The notes: generated from the letters alone by a model not told the origin. Shown: positions 23,768 to 32,909, numbered from the stretch's first letter. The stretch is 34,899 nucleotides of DNA from an uncultured Pelagibacteraceae bacterium (GCA_902582345.1 CACHRU010000007.1:1-34899); one strand, 5' to 3'. Numbers and translations: made by a program.

Positions 23768-24288
23768 TAATTATGGTTTTTTTTTAAATCCTCTACTCTA
23801 ATTTCCTCATATTTTTCAAAAGGTTGGACTATCCAAGGATTGTCTTTTAATCGTTGAGCACAAAAATCTGGTTCAAAAGTTGAGTCTGCTTTTTTCCACA
23901 ATACAGCTGTTTTAATTGATTTAATTTTACCTTTAAGAGGTGGATATTTTTGTAACCAATCTATACTTCTATTTAAAGTAACTCCTGTATCTGATAAATC
24001 ATCACATAGTAAAATGTTTCCACTCATATCTTGCGCTGTTGAACTTAGCTCCCGAGAAAAAACCAATTCTCCTTGTTGATCTTCTATGTTTTCACCTGAA
24101 TATGATTCTACTGCCAAATAAGCACACTTAAGTTTAAACACTCTACTTAAAACATCTATTATTGGGGCGCCCCCTCTCATTATACCAATGAGGATATTGG
24201 GTTTATATCCGCTTTCATGAATCTGTATTGCAAGTTTTTCCACTATTAGATTATACTCTTTCCAATCTATGATTAATTTCTTAGCCAT
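23767..24288 (-). CDS. Purine phosphoribosyltransferase (Gpt/Hpt-like)
   Basis: It joins a purine base to PRPP. The 173 residues have the type I PRTase core: IGIMRGGAPIIDVL near residues 34-47 and the PRPP motif LLCDDLSDTGVTL near 93-105. The length and the late VLWKKADSTFEPDF block with PW after it resemble xanthine-guanine or hypoxanthine phosphoribosyltransferases. The neighbouring purine permease supports purine salvage. Start at ATG 24288 lacks a Shine-Dalgarno. Which base it uses is unknown, so I give no symbol. Confidence 0.87.
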   Translation of the reverse strand: MAKKLIIDWKEYNLIVEKLAIQIHESGYKPNILIGIMRGGAPIIDVLSRVFKLKCAYLAVESYSGENIEDQQGELVFSRELSSTAQDMSGNILLCDDLSDTGVTLNRSIDWLQKYPPLKGKIKSIKTAVLWKKADSTFEPDFCAQRLKDNPWIVQPFEKYEEIRVEDLKKNHN

Positions 24289-24321
24289 AAAAAAAACTAA
24301 TTTATTTTAAAGGAGTTGTAA

Positions 24322-24609
24322 ATGAAAGGATACGTTGTTTGTGTTTATAAAAATATTACTAACCAAGAAAAGTTAAAAGAATACGCGATCGAAGCTAAAG
24401 CAGCGGTTGAAAAACATAAGGGTCAATTTTTAATTAGAGGTGGACAATCAACAATTAAAGAAGGGGATAAATCTCCACGTACTGTGGTTATCGAATTTCC
24501 ATCATATAATGCGGCAAATACTTTTTATCAATCAGAAGAGTATCAGAAAGCACATTCTATTTTAAAAGGCCATGTTGAACGTCAATTTCAAATAGTGGAA
24601 GGCAATTAA
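24322..24609 (+). CDS. DUF1330 family protein
   Basis: A 95-residue dimeric alpha-beta barrel-like protein of the DUF1330 family. Visible features are a beta strand GYVVCVYKNIT, then helix, RGGQS, RTVVIEFPSYNAANTFYQSEEYQ and a C-terminal strand. The function of the family is unknown. ATG 24322 is preceded by AAAGGAG at a good distance, one of few strong Shine-Dalgarno sites here, so it may be well expressed. The stop shares TTAA with the convergent alkA-like gene. Confidence 0.88.
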   Translation: MKGYVVCVYKNITNQEKLKEYAIEAKAAVEKHKGQFLIRGGQSTIKEGDKSPRTVVIEFPSYNAANTFYQSEEYQKAHSILKGHVERQFQIVEGN

Positions 24610-25233
24610 TATTGTATTGGTTCTTTGTCAATCGAACGCCATAAATACCATGTTGCAACAGAGCAGTAAGGTGAAAATTTTTTATAAAGTTCGTTAAGAA
24701 ATTTTTTCGGAGGAAAATATTTTTTGTTATAGTTATTAGAAATTGCACGTAATAAACCTATATCTTGTAATGGCCAAATATTTGATCTGTTGAATGTAAA
24801 TAATAAAATCATTTCGGCTGACCATTTACCTATTTGTCTTAAATTTGATAAATATTCTATTGCTTCCTCATCGCTCATAGTTTTGATTAGTTGAGGTTTA
24901 AACTCTTTTGAAATTAGTTTTTTTTGCAAGTTCTTTGATGCCTTTTGCTTTTTGTCTGCTTAAACCACAACTTTTCAAACTTTGGGTTGACAATTTATAA
25001 ACGATTTTAGGATTTATTTTTCCTTTGCACTTTTTTTTAAATTTTAAAAAAACTGAATTAGCAGCTGCTACACTAATTTGTTGTCCAATAATACTTTTGC
25101 ATAAAGAAAAAAATACATCATTTCTGGAAATTAAAGATCCATCTTTATAATTTGAAATTAGTTTCGCCATTACTTTATCTCTTTTAGCTAATATTTTTTT
25201 GGCTTTGTTCCAATAAATTGGGGTTTTACTCAT
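24606..25233 (-). pseudogene. AlkA-type DNA-3-methyladenine glycosylase, frameshifted
   Basis: A base-excision repair glycosylase of the HhH-GPD superfamily. The first part (ATG 25233) has SIIGQQISVAAA and GLSRQKAKGIKELA, then ends at a stop near 24898. Removing one A from the A8 run (24918-24925, T8 on the plus strand) restores the frame: QIGKWSAEMILLF followed by the catalytic Asp in WPLQDIGL, to the end at 24606, about 208 residues, a normal size. It overlaps the EamA gene by ATGA and so is co-transcribed. It may be a sequencing error, a slippage-expressed gene or a true break. Confidence 0.85.
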
Positions 25234-26129
25234 GCTCTTGGATTTATAATTTGTTTTTTAAGTTTATTTTCTCTCGTAAAAATTATAAGGGAGCTGGCTA
25301 TAACTAAAAGTGCTCCTAAAAGTGTCAATATTTTTGGTATTTCGTTCCAAATTAAAAAACCAAAAACTATTGCAAAAACTAAACTCAAATACTTTATAGG
25401 GGTAACCAAAGAAGCCTCTGCTAATCTGTAACTTTGAGTAAGTAACAAGTTAGCAACACTACCGCATAAACCCATTACAATAAAAATTATCAAATCTATT
25501 TTTGCGGGTAATATCCAATCTCCTTTGAAGAAAGTTGCTAGACCCAAGATTGAACAAAGAACGGTAAAATAAAAAGCAATTCTATAATTTGGTTCAGTTT
25601 TAGACAATGATCTAACGCTTATGGCTACACAAGCGAAAAAAATACAAAACACAATTGGAGTTATATAATAAAAATTTAAATCAATGAAAGCTGGCTGAAC
25701 AATTAACAACATTCCAACAAAACCTAAAAATACAGCTGACCATCTTTTAATTCTAACTTTCTCAGATAGAAAGAAAATTGAAGCCACAGTAACAAATATT
25801 GGTCCTCCAAAAGTTAGTGATACCACATCGGCTAAAGGCAATTCTCTTAATCCGATAAATAATGCGATGATAGCTGCTGCACCTGTAGCTGCCCGGAAAG
25901 CGTGGAGCCCTGGTCTAGAGGTTTTATAAAAATCTAATAATTTATCTTTCGGAATAATAAAAAAAATTGGTATAAAACCAATAAAGAATCTCAGAAATAA
26001 AACTTGTCCTACAGGGTAGTAGTCGAGCCACTTTACACAGATATCCATTATGGAGAAGCAAACTACACTTCCGACCATGTACAATACGCCTATTTGATTT
26101 TTGGTAAGCAATTTATTATTCTCCTTCAC
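25230..26129 (-). CDS. EamA-family drug/metabolite transporter
   Basis: A 10-helix exporter-type inner-membrane protein of 299 residues made of two repeated EamA halves. The first half starts at GVLYMVGSVVCFSIMDICVK; the second contains LCGSVANLLLTQSYRLAEASL and ends in a basic cytoplasmic tail. The pattern resembles the RhaT/S-adenosylmethionine-type branch of alphaproteobacteria, but substrate is unknown. The start is GTG 26129; ATG at 26133 is out of frame. It heads a two-gene unit with the alkA-like gene and is divergent from msrA across 21 bases. Confidence 0.87.
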   Translation of the reverse strand: MKENNKLLTKNQIGVLYMVGSVVCFSIMDICVKWLDYYPVGQVLFLRFFIGFIPIFFIIPKDKLLDFYKTSRPGLHAFRAATGAAAIIALFIGLRELPLADVVSLTFGGPIFVTVASIFFLSEKVRIKRWSAVFLGFVGMLLIVQPAFIDLNFYYITPIVFCIFFACVAISVRSLSKTEPNYRIAFYFTVLCSILGLATFFKGDWILPAKIDLIIFIVMGLCGSVANLLLTQSYRLAEASLVTPIKYLSLVFAIVFGFLIWNEIPKILTLLGALLVIASSLIIFTRENKLKKQIINPRA

Positions 26130-26137
26130 TCATAACA

Positions 26138-26143
26138 TATAAA
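26138..26143 (+). promoter_or_regulatory. Candidate -10 box of msrA
   Basis: TATAAA ends seven bases before ATG 26151 with no Shine-Dalgarno between, suggesting a leaderless message. It lies in the 21-base gap shared with the divergent EamA gene. Confidence 0.35.
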
Positions 26144-26150
26144 TAATATT

Positions 26151-26600
26151 ATGCAAAAATGCTACTTAGCTCTTGGATGTTTTTGGAAACCTGAGGAAAA
26201 TTTTAAAAATAAGCCTGGTATAATTGAAACTGAAGTTGGATATGCGGGTGGGGATAAGCTTGGTGTGACTTATAAGGAGGTTTGCGGAGGTAAAACGGGA
26301 CATGCTGAAACCGTTAAACTAACGTTCGACGAGAAGATCATATCCTTTGAAAAAATACTTGATCTTTTTTTTAAAATGCACGATCCAACACAAAAAGATA
26401 TGCAATTTCCAGACGTGGGGACACAATATAGAAGTGAAATTTTTTATATTGATGAAATTCAAAAAAAAACTGCTGAAAAAATTAAAAATATTTATAATAA
26501 AATTCATGGAGGAAAAGTTGAAACTAATATTTCTGAAATGAAAAATTATACAAAAGCTGAAGAATACCACCAAAGATATATTCAAAAAAATAGTAGATGA
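26151..26600 (+). CDS. msrA: Peptide methionine sulfoxide reductase A
   Basis: MsrA reduces methionine-S-sulfoxide in proteins. The catalytic GCFW is at residues 8-11, followed by EVGYAGG, VCGGKTGHAE (usually VCTGxTGHAE), HDPTQKDMQFPDVGTQYRS and AEEYHQ. The 149 residues are a short, core-only MsrA. The stop overlaps the next gene as ATGA. The pairing with a sulfurtransferase suggests a small sulfur/oxidative-stress unit. Confidence 0.94.
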   Translation: MQKCYLALGCFWKPEENFKNKPGIIETEVGYAGGDKLGVTYKEVCGGKTGHAETVKLTFDEKIISFEKILDLFFKMHDPTQKDMQFPDVGTQYRSEIFYIDEIQKKTAEKIKNIYNKIHGGKVETNISEMKNYTKAEEYHQRYIQKNSR

Positions 26601-27409
26601 AACCTTTAGTATCAACAGGCTGGTTAGAAAAAAATTTAACTAAAGTCAGGATTATCGATGGTTCTTGGCATATGCCAGACTCTAATAGAAATTCTCTTGA
26701 GGAATTTAAGAAAAACCATATTCAAAATTCAGTTTTTTTTGATTTAGATAAAAACTCTAATCAAAGTTCAGATTTGCCACATATGCTGCCAGAAAAGACA
26801 CAATGGGAAAGACTTAATTCAGATCATGGAATTAAAAATAGTGATCATATAATAATTTATGATAATTCAGATGTTATAAGTTCGTGTAGATGGTGGTTCA
26901 GCTATTTATTTTTTGGTCATGATCCTGATTTAGTTTCTGTTTTAGATGGCGGTTATAAGAAATGGGTGGGAGAGAGAAAAAAAGTTACAAACGAGATCAA
27001 AGTTTTTGAAAAATCTAAATACGTAGCTCAGGAAAAAAAATTAGTTTTTAATAAACAACAAATTATAGAAAATATTAATGTAAAAAAATTTTTAGTTGTT
27101 GATGCTAGAGGCGCAAAAAGATTTCATGGAATTAGTCCGGAACCAAGAAAAGGATTAAAAAGTGGAAACATTGAGGGGTCGAAAAATCTACCATTTCAAA
27201 ATTGTATTAATTTGAAAGATAACTCTTTTAAAAATAAAGAAGAATTAAAAAGAATATTTAATGACTTTATGATCCTAAATACAAAAGAAAAGGTATTTTC
27301 TTGTGGTTCGGGCGTGACTGCATGTATTTTGGGTCTAGCTAATTCTATTATAAGTGGTAAAACTCCATTAGTTTATGACGGATCATGGGCTGATTATGGT
27401 CGAGAATAA
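26597..27409 (+). CDS. sseA: 3-mercaptopyruvate-type sulfurtransferase
   Basis: Two rhodanese domains in 270 residues. The N-terminal one (STGWLEKNLTKVRIIDGSW, CRWWFSYLFFGH, VLDGGYKKW) is inactive as usual; the C-terminal one has VVDARGAKRFHG and the active-site loop CGSGVTA near 237-243, the 3-mercaptopyruvate sulfurtransferase signature, then YDGSWADYG. It would move sulfur from 3-mercaptopyruvate to an acceptor. Translation is coupled to msrA by ATGA. The RND adaptor gene starts two bases after its stop. Confidence 0.92.
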   Translation: MKPLVSTGWLEKNLTKVRIIDGSWHMPDSNRNSLEEFKKNHIQNSVFFDLDKNSNQSSDLPHMLPEKTQWERLNSDHGIKNSDHIIIYDNSDVISSCRWWFSYLFFGHDPDLVSVLDGGYKKWVGERKKVTNEIKVFEKSKYVAQEKKLVFNKQQIIENINVKKFLVVDARGAKRFHGISPEPRKGLKSGNIEGSKNLPFQNCINLKDNSFKNKEELKRIFNDFMILNTKEKVFSCGSGVTACILGLANSIISGKTPLVYDGSWADYGRE

Positions 27410-27411
27410 TT

Positions 27412-28284
27412 ATGAAAACATCAACTAAGATTAAATCTTTCTTAATAGTATTTTTACTTGCAGTATTTGCGGTAATTACTGCTAGACATTTTATTGGTTT
27501 ACACTTTCAAAAAAAATTCAGCGTAAGACCTGCGCCAGGTATAATTATTAAAACTGCAGAAAAGTCTTTATTTTACAAAAGTGTAGAAACATTCGGAACA
27601 GCTTTAGCTCAAAGTTCAAAAACTTATAGAATTAAAAAAGAAGATATAGTTGGTAATTTTAATATTGATGGACGTTTTGTTAAAAAGGGAGAAATAATTG
27701 CTGCTTTAAAAGATAATGAAAAAATCATCGCTGATTTTTCAGGAAAGCTTGGTAAAAGAGAAATTGCTCAGGGAGTACTAGGTTCTGAAAGTTTAATTAT
27801 AACTTTAGATGATCTAAAAAAAATTATTATAGATATAAAAGTACCTGAAAGTTACGTTGGTATTTTAAAAAAAGGACTTAAAGCAGAAATTTCCTCAAAT
27901 ACATTAAAAAAAATATTCAAGGGTAAAATAGAGTCTTTAAGTTCAAGGATCGATCCTTCAACCAGATCGATTTTGGCCAGAGTTGTTGTTAATAATGCTA
28001 ATTATAAGATTATTCCAGGTCAACTTATGACAGTCAAAATTATTTATGATGAGATTAATCAAATTGGGGTGCCTGAAAGCGCGGTCACTATTCAAGGTAA
28101 AAAAGCTTTTGTTTATATTGTAAGAGGAGAAATTGCAGAAAAGAGAGATGTAGTCTTAGGAAAAAGAAACTTTGGTAAAGTTTCAGTTTTATCTGGGATT
28201 GATTTAGGTGATAAAGTGATCGTTGAAGGAATTTCAAAAGTAAGAGATAAGTCAAAAGTCAAGGTTATAAAAATTTTAGATTAA
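27412..28284 (+). CDS. RND efflux periplasmic adaptor without coiled-coil hairpin
   Basis: The N-terminal anchor (about residues 9-25) is followed by the lipoyl half-motif (SKTYRIKKEDIVGNF, VKKGEIIAAL), then directly the second half (IIADFSGKLG, usually IxAPFDG) at about residue 105, and the beta-barrel and membrane-proximal parts (KVPESYVGIL, RIDPSTRSILARVVV, GQLMTVKI, VPESAVTIQG). In usual adaptors an alpha-hairpin of some 60-70 residues sits between the lipoyl halves; here only about six residues are there. Length 290 instead of about 350-400 agrees. It pairs with the RND pump seven bases downstream. Docking to a TolC-type channel would have to be different. Confidence 0.88.
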   Translation: MKTSTKIKSFLIVFLLAVFAVITARHFIGLHFQKKFSVRPAPGIIIKTAEKSLFYKSVETFGTALAQSSKTYRIKKEDIVGNFNIDGRFVKKGEIIAALKDNEKIIADFSGKLGKREIAQGVLGSESLIITLDDLKKIIIDIKVPESYVGILKKGLKAEISSNTLKKIFKGKIESLSSRIDPSTRSILARVVVNNANYKIIPGQLMTVKIIYDEINQIGVPESAVTIQGKKAFVYIVRGEIAEKRDVVLGKRNFGKVSVLSGIDLGDKVIVEGISKVRDKSKVKVIKILD

Positions 28285-28291
28285 TTTAAAA

Positions 28292-31200
28292 ATGTTTTTA
28301 ACAGATATATCAATTAAGAGACCAGTTGTTGCATCCGTAATGAGCTTAGTCTTAGTGATTTTTGGTTTAGTCACTTTTCAAGAAATTCCAACAGATGAAT
28401 TACCCGACGTACAACCACCAGTAATTACAATTCAAACTGAATACAGGGGAGCCTCGGCAGAAGTTGTGGATACTCAAATTACCCAAAAAATTGAGGATTT
28501 TGTTGGAGGAACCCCAGGGCTTGAAACCATTGATTCTTTTAGTGAAGATGAAAGTTCAAGAATAACATTAACTTTTGACACTGGTCTTGATTTAGATGAT
28601 GTTGCTAATGATGTAAGAAGTTCGGTCTCAAGGGTTTTGGACAATTTACCCGATGAAGCGAGCCCCCCTGAAATTTTTAAGCAAAGTGCAGGGATGAGAA
28701 CAACGATGTGGCTATCATTTAGTTCGGAGAATTTATCTGATCTAGAGTTAACGGATTACGCAGATAGATATCTTACAGATAGATTTTCCACTGTTAAAGG
28801 TGTCGGTAGAGTAAGATTGGGTGGGGAAAGAGAAATTTCTTTAAGAGTTTGGCTTGATCCAGTTGCAATGGCAGCTAGAGATATTACAACCGAAGAAATT
28901 GAGAGTTCTCTACTTAAAGAAAATGTTGAATTTCCTGCAGGTCGTATTGAATCAAAGGATGTTGACTTAACAATAAAATTAGATAAAGCCTATCAAAATT
29001 TAGAAAATTATAAAAAACTACCGCTTAAAAGATCTAGAGATGGTTCAATTATTACCTTGAGTGATGTATCTAAAATTGAACTTGGCGCAGAGTCTACAAG
29101 AACATTATTTAAAGGAAATGGAAAACAAGTTGTCGGAATAGGGATTTATCAGCAATCTGATGCTAATACAATTGAAGTAGCTAATGGAATTAAAAAAACA
29201 TTGGAGGAAATCAAGCCTACTCTTCCTCCAAATACTAAACTTGAAGTATCGTTTGACAGAAGTAATTATATAAAAAGTGCAATTAAAGAAGTTTATAAGA
29301 CATTAATAATAGCATTAATTTTAGTCACTTTAATTATTTACTTTTTTCTTGGGAATATAAGGGCGCTCATAATCCCAATAATAGCTCTTCCCGTATCATT
29401 AATCTCAACTTTTTTATCTATATATTTTTTCGGTTTCTCAATAAATCTTTTTACATTGATGGCTTTGGTCCTAGCAATCGGTATTGTGGTTGATGATGCT
29501 ATAGTTATGCTCGAGAATATTGTTAGAAGAATAGAAATGGGAGAAAGTCCATTAGTAGCTGCTTATAAAGGTGCGAAGCAAGTTTCGTTTGCTATTATAG
29601 CTACCACTGTAGTTTTAGTGGCAGTTTTTATTCCGCTTATATTTATAAAAGGTGTTACTGGAGTTTTATTTACTCAAACTGCGATAACTCTTGCGTCTGC
29701 AGTAGTAATTTCAAGTTTTGTAGCTCTTTCTCTAAGTCCAATGCTTGGGAGCAAATTTCTTAAAAAGAACATGAAAAAAAACAATTTGGTAATAAAATTT
29801 GAAAGATCACTTAAAAATTTATCTTATGTTTATAAAATTTCACTATTAAATTGGATAAATAAAAAAAAATTAGTTATTTCATTTCTAGTTGTAGTACTTT
29901 CTTTAACTGTATTCTTATTTAATTTTGCTAAAAAAGAACTTATAGCTTCAGAAGATAGGGGCGCTTTTTTTGTAATTATCAAAGCACCACAAGGATCAGG
30001 ATTTAACTTTACTAAAAATAAAGCGGAAGAAATAGAAAAATTATTACTTCCAGATGTAGGTAAAGGGGAATACAGAAAATTAATAATGAGAGTCCCTGGA
30101 TTTGGGAAATCTGCTAAACAAGTAAATAGTGGTTTTATAATTGTTCTTCTTGAACATTGGTCAAAAAGAGACCGACACGGAGTAAAAATAATGAGAGAGT
30201 CCTTTGGTAAAATTTCTAAAGTGCCGGGTGTTCTTGCGTTTCCTGTAATGCCTCAAGGAATAAGGACAGGAGGTATAGAAAGTCCAGTGCAGTTTGTTCT
30301 GTTAGGAAATACTTATGAAGAATTAATCAAATGGAAAGAAGCCATAAAACAGGAAGCGAGAAAAAATCCTGGATTAACAGCTATTCAAGATGATTTCGAT
30401 CTAAATAAGCCTCAATTAAATATTAAAATTGATCAAGAAAAGGCTGCGGATTTGGGAGTTTCTACAGTTGATATCGGAAAAACAATAGAAACAATTTTTG
30501 GATCAAAAGTAGTAACAAAATTTACACGTGATGGTAAGGAGTACTCTATTATCCTACAAGGAGATATTAAAGATAGACAAGAACCTGATAGCATTAGTAA
30601 AATTTTTGTAAGATCTAAAAACAATAATAAACTTATTTCAATTGCAAATTTAGTCGATTATGAAGAAGAGGGAAAATCTCCTTTTTTATCAAGATTTAAT
30701 CGACAAAAAGCTGTTACTATTTCAGCAAAACTAGTCGGTGATTACTCTTTAGATGAAGCATTAAAATTTTTAGTTAATACTGTTGATTTAGTGGCTCCAG
30801 GAGCTGGAATTGCATACAAAGGGGAAAGCGAGGAATATAAAAAAACTAATTACGAGCTTTATACAATTTTTATTTTAGCTTTAATAACAGCCTATTTGGC
30901 TATGAGTGCTCAATTTGAAAGTTGGAGACATCCATTAACAATAATGCTGACTGTGCCTCTTGCTATTTTAGGAGGGTTGTTAGGATTATTGGTAGTTGGT
31001 TCATCTTTAAATATATACAGTCAAATAGCTCTTATAATTTTAATCGGCCTTTCAGCAAAAAATGGAATTCTTATTGTTGAGTTCGCAAATCAATTAAGAA
31101 AAGAAGGTACCAAAATTGAGAATGCAATAATTGAAGCTGCAACTACTAGATTTAGACCTATATTAATGACAAGTTTATCAACAATTTTTGGTGTATTACC

Positions 31201-31387
31201 ATTGATTATCGGTTCGGGTCCAGGTGCTGCTAGTAGGCTAACAGTTGGTATAACGATATTTGGTGGGATGTTGTTTTCTACTTTTTTTACTTTGTTTGTT
31301 ATACCAATCATATATTCCATAATTGGAAAAAATACCAAAAGAATTGATTCAATTGAAATAGAATTAAGAAAACAACTTAAAAAATAA
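28292..31387 (+). CDS. RND-family efflux permease (AcrB/HAE1-like)
   Basis: The 1031-residue inner-membrane trimeric pump has 12 predicted membrane helices and two large periplasmic loops. The proton relay is intact: GIVVDDAIVMLEN near residue 400 with two Asp, and SAKNGILIVEFANQLR near 922 with the Lys. The start pattern MFLTDISIKRPVVA and the PVxTIQTEYRGAS block are typical of HAE1 pumps. Its only nearby partner is the adaptor upstream; an outer-membrane channel gene is not in the window. Substrate is unknown. The stop overlaps the convergent transglycosylase gene by 11 bases. Confidence 0.95.
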   Translation: MFLTDISIKRPVVASVMSLVLVIFGLVTFQEIPTDELPDVQPPVITIQTEYRGASAEVVDTQITQKIEDFVGGTPGLETIDSFSEDESSRITLTFDTGLDLDDVANDVRSSVSRVLDNLPDEASPPEIFKQSAGMRTTMWLSFSSENLSDLELTDYADRYLTDRFSTVKGVGRVRLGGEREISLRVWLDPVAMAARDITTEEIESSLLKENVEFPAGRIESKDVDLTIKLDKAYQNLENYKKLPLKRSRDGSIITLSDVSKIELGAESTRTLFKGNGKQVVGIGIYQQSDANTIEVANGIKKTLEEIKPTLPPNTKLEVSFDRSNYIKSAIKEVYKTLIIALILVTLIIYFFLGNIRALIIPIIALPVSLISTFLSIYFFGFSINLFTLMALVLAIGIVVDDAIVMLENIVRRIEMGESPLVAAYKGAKQVSFAIIATTVVLVAVFIPLIFIKGVTGVLFTQTAITLASAVVISSFVALSLSPMLGSKFLKKNMKKNNLVIKFERSLKNLSYVYKISLLNWINKKKLVISFLVVVLSLTVFLFNFAKKELIASEDRGAFFVIIKAPQGSGFNFTKNKAEEIEKLLLPDVGKGEYRKLIMRVPGFGKSAKQVNSGFIIVLLEHWSKRDRHGVKIMRESFGKISKVPGVLAFPVMPQGIRTGGIESPVQFVLLGNTYEELIKWKEAIKQEARKNPGLTAIQDDFDLNKPQLNIKIDQEKAADLGVSTVDIGKTIETIFGSKVVTKFTRDGKEYSIILQGDIKDRQEPDSISKIFVRSKNNNKLISIANLVDYEEEGKSPFLSRFNRQKAVTISAKLVGDYSLDEALKFLVNTVDLVAPGAGIAYKGESEEYKKTNYELYTIFILALITAYLAMSAQFESWRHPLTIMLTVPLAILGGLLGLLVVGSSLNIYSQIALIILIGLSAKNGILIVEFANQLRKEGTKIENAIIEAATTRFRPILMTSLSTIFGVLPLIIGSGPGAASRLTVGITIFGGMLFSTFFTLFVIPIIYSIIGKNTKRIDSIEIELRKQLKK

Positions 31388-31976
31388 TATATTTATTTTT
31401 ATCAAGGTTTTTTTTGCATAAAGTAAGCTGTTTTCTATATTTGTCAGACATATCTTTTACTGATCGGGCGTAGATCACTGCTTTTTTGTCTTTAGAATAA
31501 TTTTTATAATCACCCCATCCTTTATAGTAAGCTAAATACTGCCTGTAAGCATCTTTTTTTGAAATTTTTAATAATTTAGTTGTTTTATTTACGTACCAAC
31601 CAATAAAATCTACTGAGTCTTTAAATCTTGCTCTTGTCGCAAGAGGATTATCCGTTTCATTTTTATACTGCTCCCAAGTACCTTTAACAGCTTGTGAGTA
31701 ACCGAAAGAGCTAGAAGGTCTTTTAAAAGGGATTATTTTAAATAATTTTTCTCTTGGAGGTTTGGCAAGCCAATTAAAATCACTTTCTTTTTTTATAAAT
31801 GCTAATTGAATATGAATCGGTACACCCCATTTCTCGTAAGTTCTCTTTGAATATTTGTACCACAAATACCTTTCTTCAAAAATAGCACAACTATTTTGTG
31901 TATTTTTTGGAATTGAGGAGCATGAAGTTATGAAGATAAAAATTATTAGAATAAATTTTTTTTGAAAATGAATCAC
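31377..31976 (-). CDS. Lytic-transglycosylase-like lipoprotein
   Basis: The start is GTG 31976. A signal with lipobox ITSC at about residues 16-19 is followed by an SLT-like domain: IQLAFIKKESDFNW with the likely catalytic Glu, and SSSFGYSQAVKGTWEQYK, the part that in this family lies next to the substrate groove; AYRQYLAYYKGWGDY closes the domain. Such enzymes cleave peptidoglycan to anhydro-muropeptides in the periplasm. The 199 residues form a compact single domain. TATAAA six bases upstream could start a leaderless message. It is 19 bases downstream of the nuclease gene. Confidence 0.82.
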   Translation of the reverse strand: MIHFQKKFILIIFIFITSCSSIPKNTQNSCAIFEERYLWYKYSKRTYEKWGVPIHIQLAFIKKESDFNWLAKPPREKLFKIIPFKRPSSSFGYSQAVKGTWEQYKNETDNPLATRARFKDSVDFIGWYVNKTTKLLKISKKDAYRQYLAYYKGWGDYKNYSKDKKAVIYARSVKDMSDKYRKQLTLCKKNLDKNKYIIF

Positions 31977-31995
31977 ATTATATTTATACTAAAAT

Positions 31996-32490
31996 TCATC
32001 GAAGCTTTCTCCATTTTTCTGGTTCTATAAATGGCCCTCTCCACAAACCTAAGCGTTGTTTTTTTGCAAGATTTTCATCCTGAACATATTTTTTTGAATA
32101 TTTTTTATACGCGATAGCGTAACCATTTCTTACCATCCATTTATTTAAATTAATTTTATCTAAATAACAGGTGGCCAAATATCTTTTATATCTATCTATT
32201 GAGTCAAATTTACATTTAATTTTTTTGTTACTTATTTTCTTTTTAAGTTTAATTTTGGAAACTAAACCACAGTCATATCTTTTATAAAATTTATAACTTA
32301 TTATAAAAGAGATTGTAAAAAAATCCTTTTTACATTTTTGTTTTATTTCGGGAGAATCTATTCCCTCTAGTCTTATTTTATAAGAATTGATATGAACTGT
32401 ATCGCCATCTATAATTTTTGGATTACCATATACCTCATCGGCAGAGGCATTTTGAATAAATAAAATAAAAATTATAAATACTCTAATCAT
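31996..32490 (-). CDS. Secreted thermonuclease-like nuclease (SNase family)
   Basis: A signal peptide (about residues 1-17, ending ASA) precedes a staphylococcal-nuclease fold: KIIDGDTVHI, IRLEGIDSPEIKQKC with the metal Asp and catalytic Arg, SIDRYKRYLATCYL with the second Arg, and MVRNGYAIAY then GLWRG. The 164 residues contain four or more Cys that could form disulfides, unlike the classic cytoplasm-free enzyme. It probably degrades nucleic acid in the periplasm or outside. It overlaps the VanZ-like gene by ATGA. Confidence 0.87.
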   Translation of the reverse strand: MIRVFIIFILFIQNASADEVYGNPKIIDGDTVHINSYKIRLEGIDSPEIKQKCKKDFFTISFIISYKFYKRYDCGLVSKIKLKKKISNKKIKCKFDSIDRYKRYLATCYLDKINLNKWMVRNGYAIAYKKYSKKYVQDENLAKKQRLGLWRGPFIEPEKWRKLR

Positions 32491-32888
32491 TTTAAAAGCT
32501 TTCTTAAAAGAATAACTGCTACCACTCCCATCATATTTCCTAATAAATCATAAAATTCAAAAGCTCTATTAGGAATAAAATAGTGTAAAATTTCATAAAA
32601 AAGCGAGATGCAAAGCAAAAAAACTAAACTATTAATAAAATATTTTTTTTTATATCTAAAAATTTCTGATTGTACTGACAGAAAAAAGAATGCAAAAAAA
32701 TGGTTTAAAGAACTTCCAAAAGTATTTTGTATCAAAATTGGTTGTTGATCAAAATTACCATAAATGAAATACCCAAGTAAACTTCCTGGAAAAAGATAAA
32801 GTATTGTTAAAATAGATAGGGAAAAATAGTAAATATATTCTATTATAAAAAAAAAATAATTTTTCATTATTGAATTAATATAGTACAT
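32487..32888 (-). CDS. VanZ-like membrane protein
   Basis: A 133-residue protein with four hydrophobic segments and the C-terminal VanZ-type motif E-x-x-x-YFIPNRAFEFYDLLGNMMGV (Glu, Pro-x-Arg, Asp, Asn-x-x-Gly). The family function outside glycopeptide resistance is unknown. The start may be ATG 32888 or the later ATG 32867, which would remove seven residues. It is the first gene of a three-gene group with the nuclease and transglycosylase, divergent from gpmA across 21 bases. Confidence 0.75.
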   Translation of the reverse strand: MYYINSIMKNYFFFIIEYIYYFSLSILTILYLFPGSLLGYFIYGNFDQQPILIQNTFGSSLNHFFAFFFLSVQSEIFRYKKKYFINSLVFLLCISLFYEILHYFIPNRAFEFYDLLGNMMGVVAVILLRKLLK

Positions 32889-32897
32889 AATATCCTA

Positions 32898-32903
32898 TAT
32901 AAT
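32898..32903 (+). promoter_or_regulatory. Candidate -10 box of gpmA
   Basis: TATAAT ends six bases before ATG 32910 with no Shine-Dalgarno, the tightest of the apparent leaderless starts. It lies in the 21-base divergent gap with the VanZ-like gene. Confidence 0.42.
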
Positions 32904-32909
32904 TCTTAT

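Noticed and set aside
26319-26615. Minus-strand hydrophobic frame opposite msrA
   Set aside because: It is the reverse of the msrA coding strand, which has complete family motifs; no signals support the minus frame.
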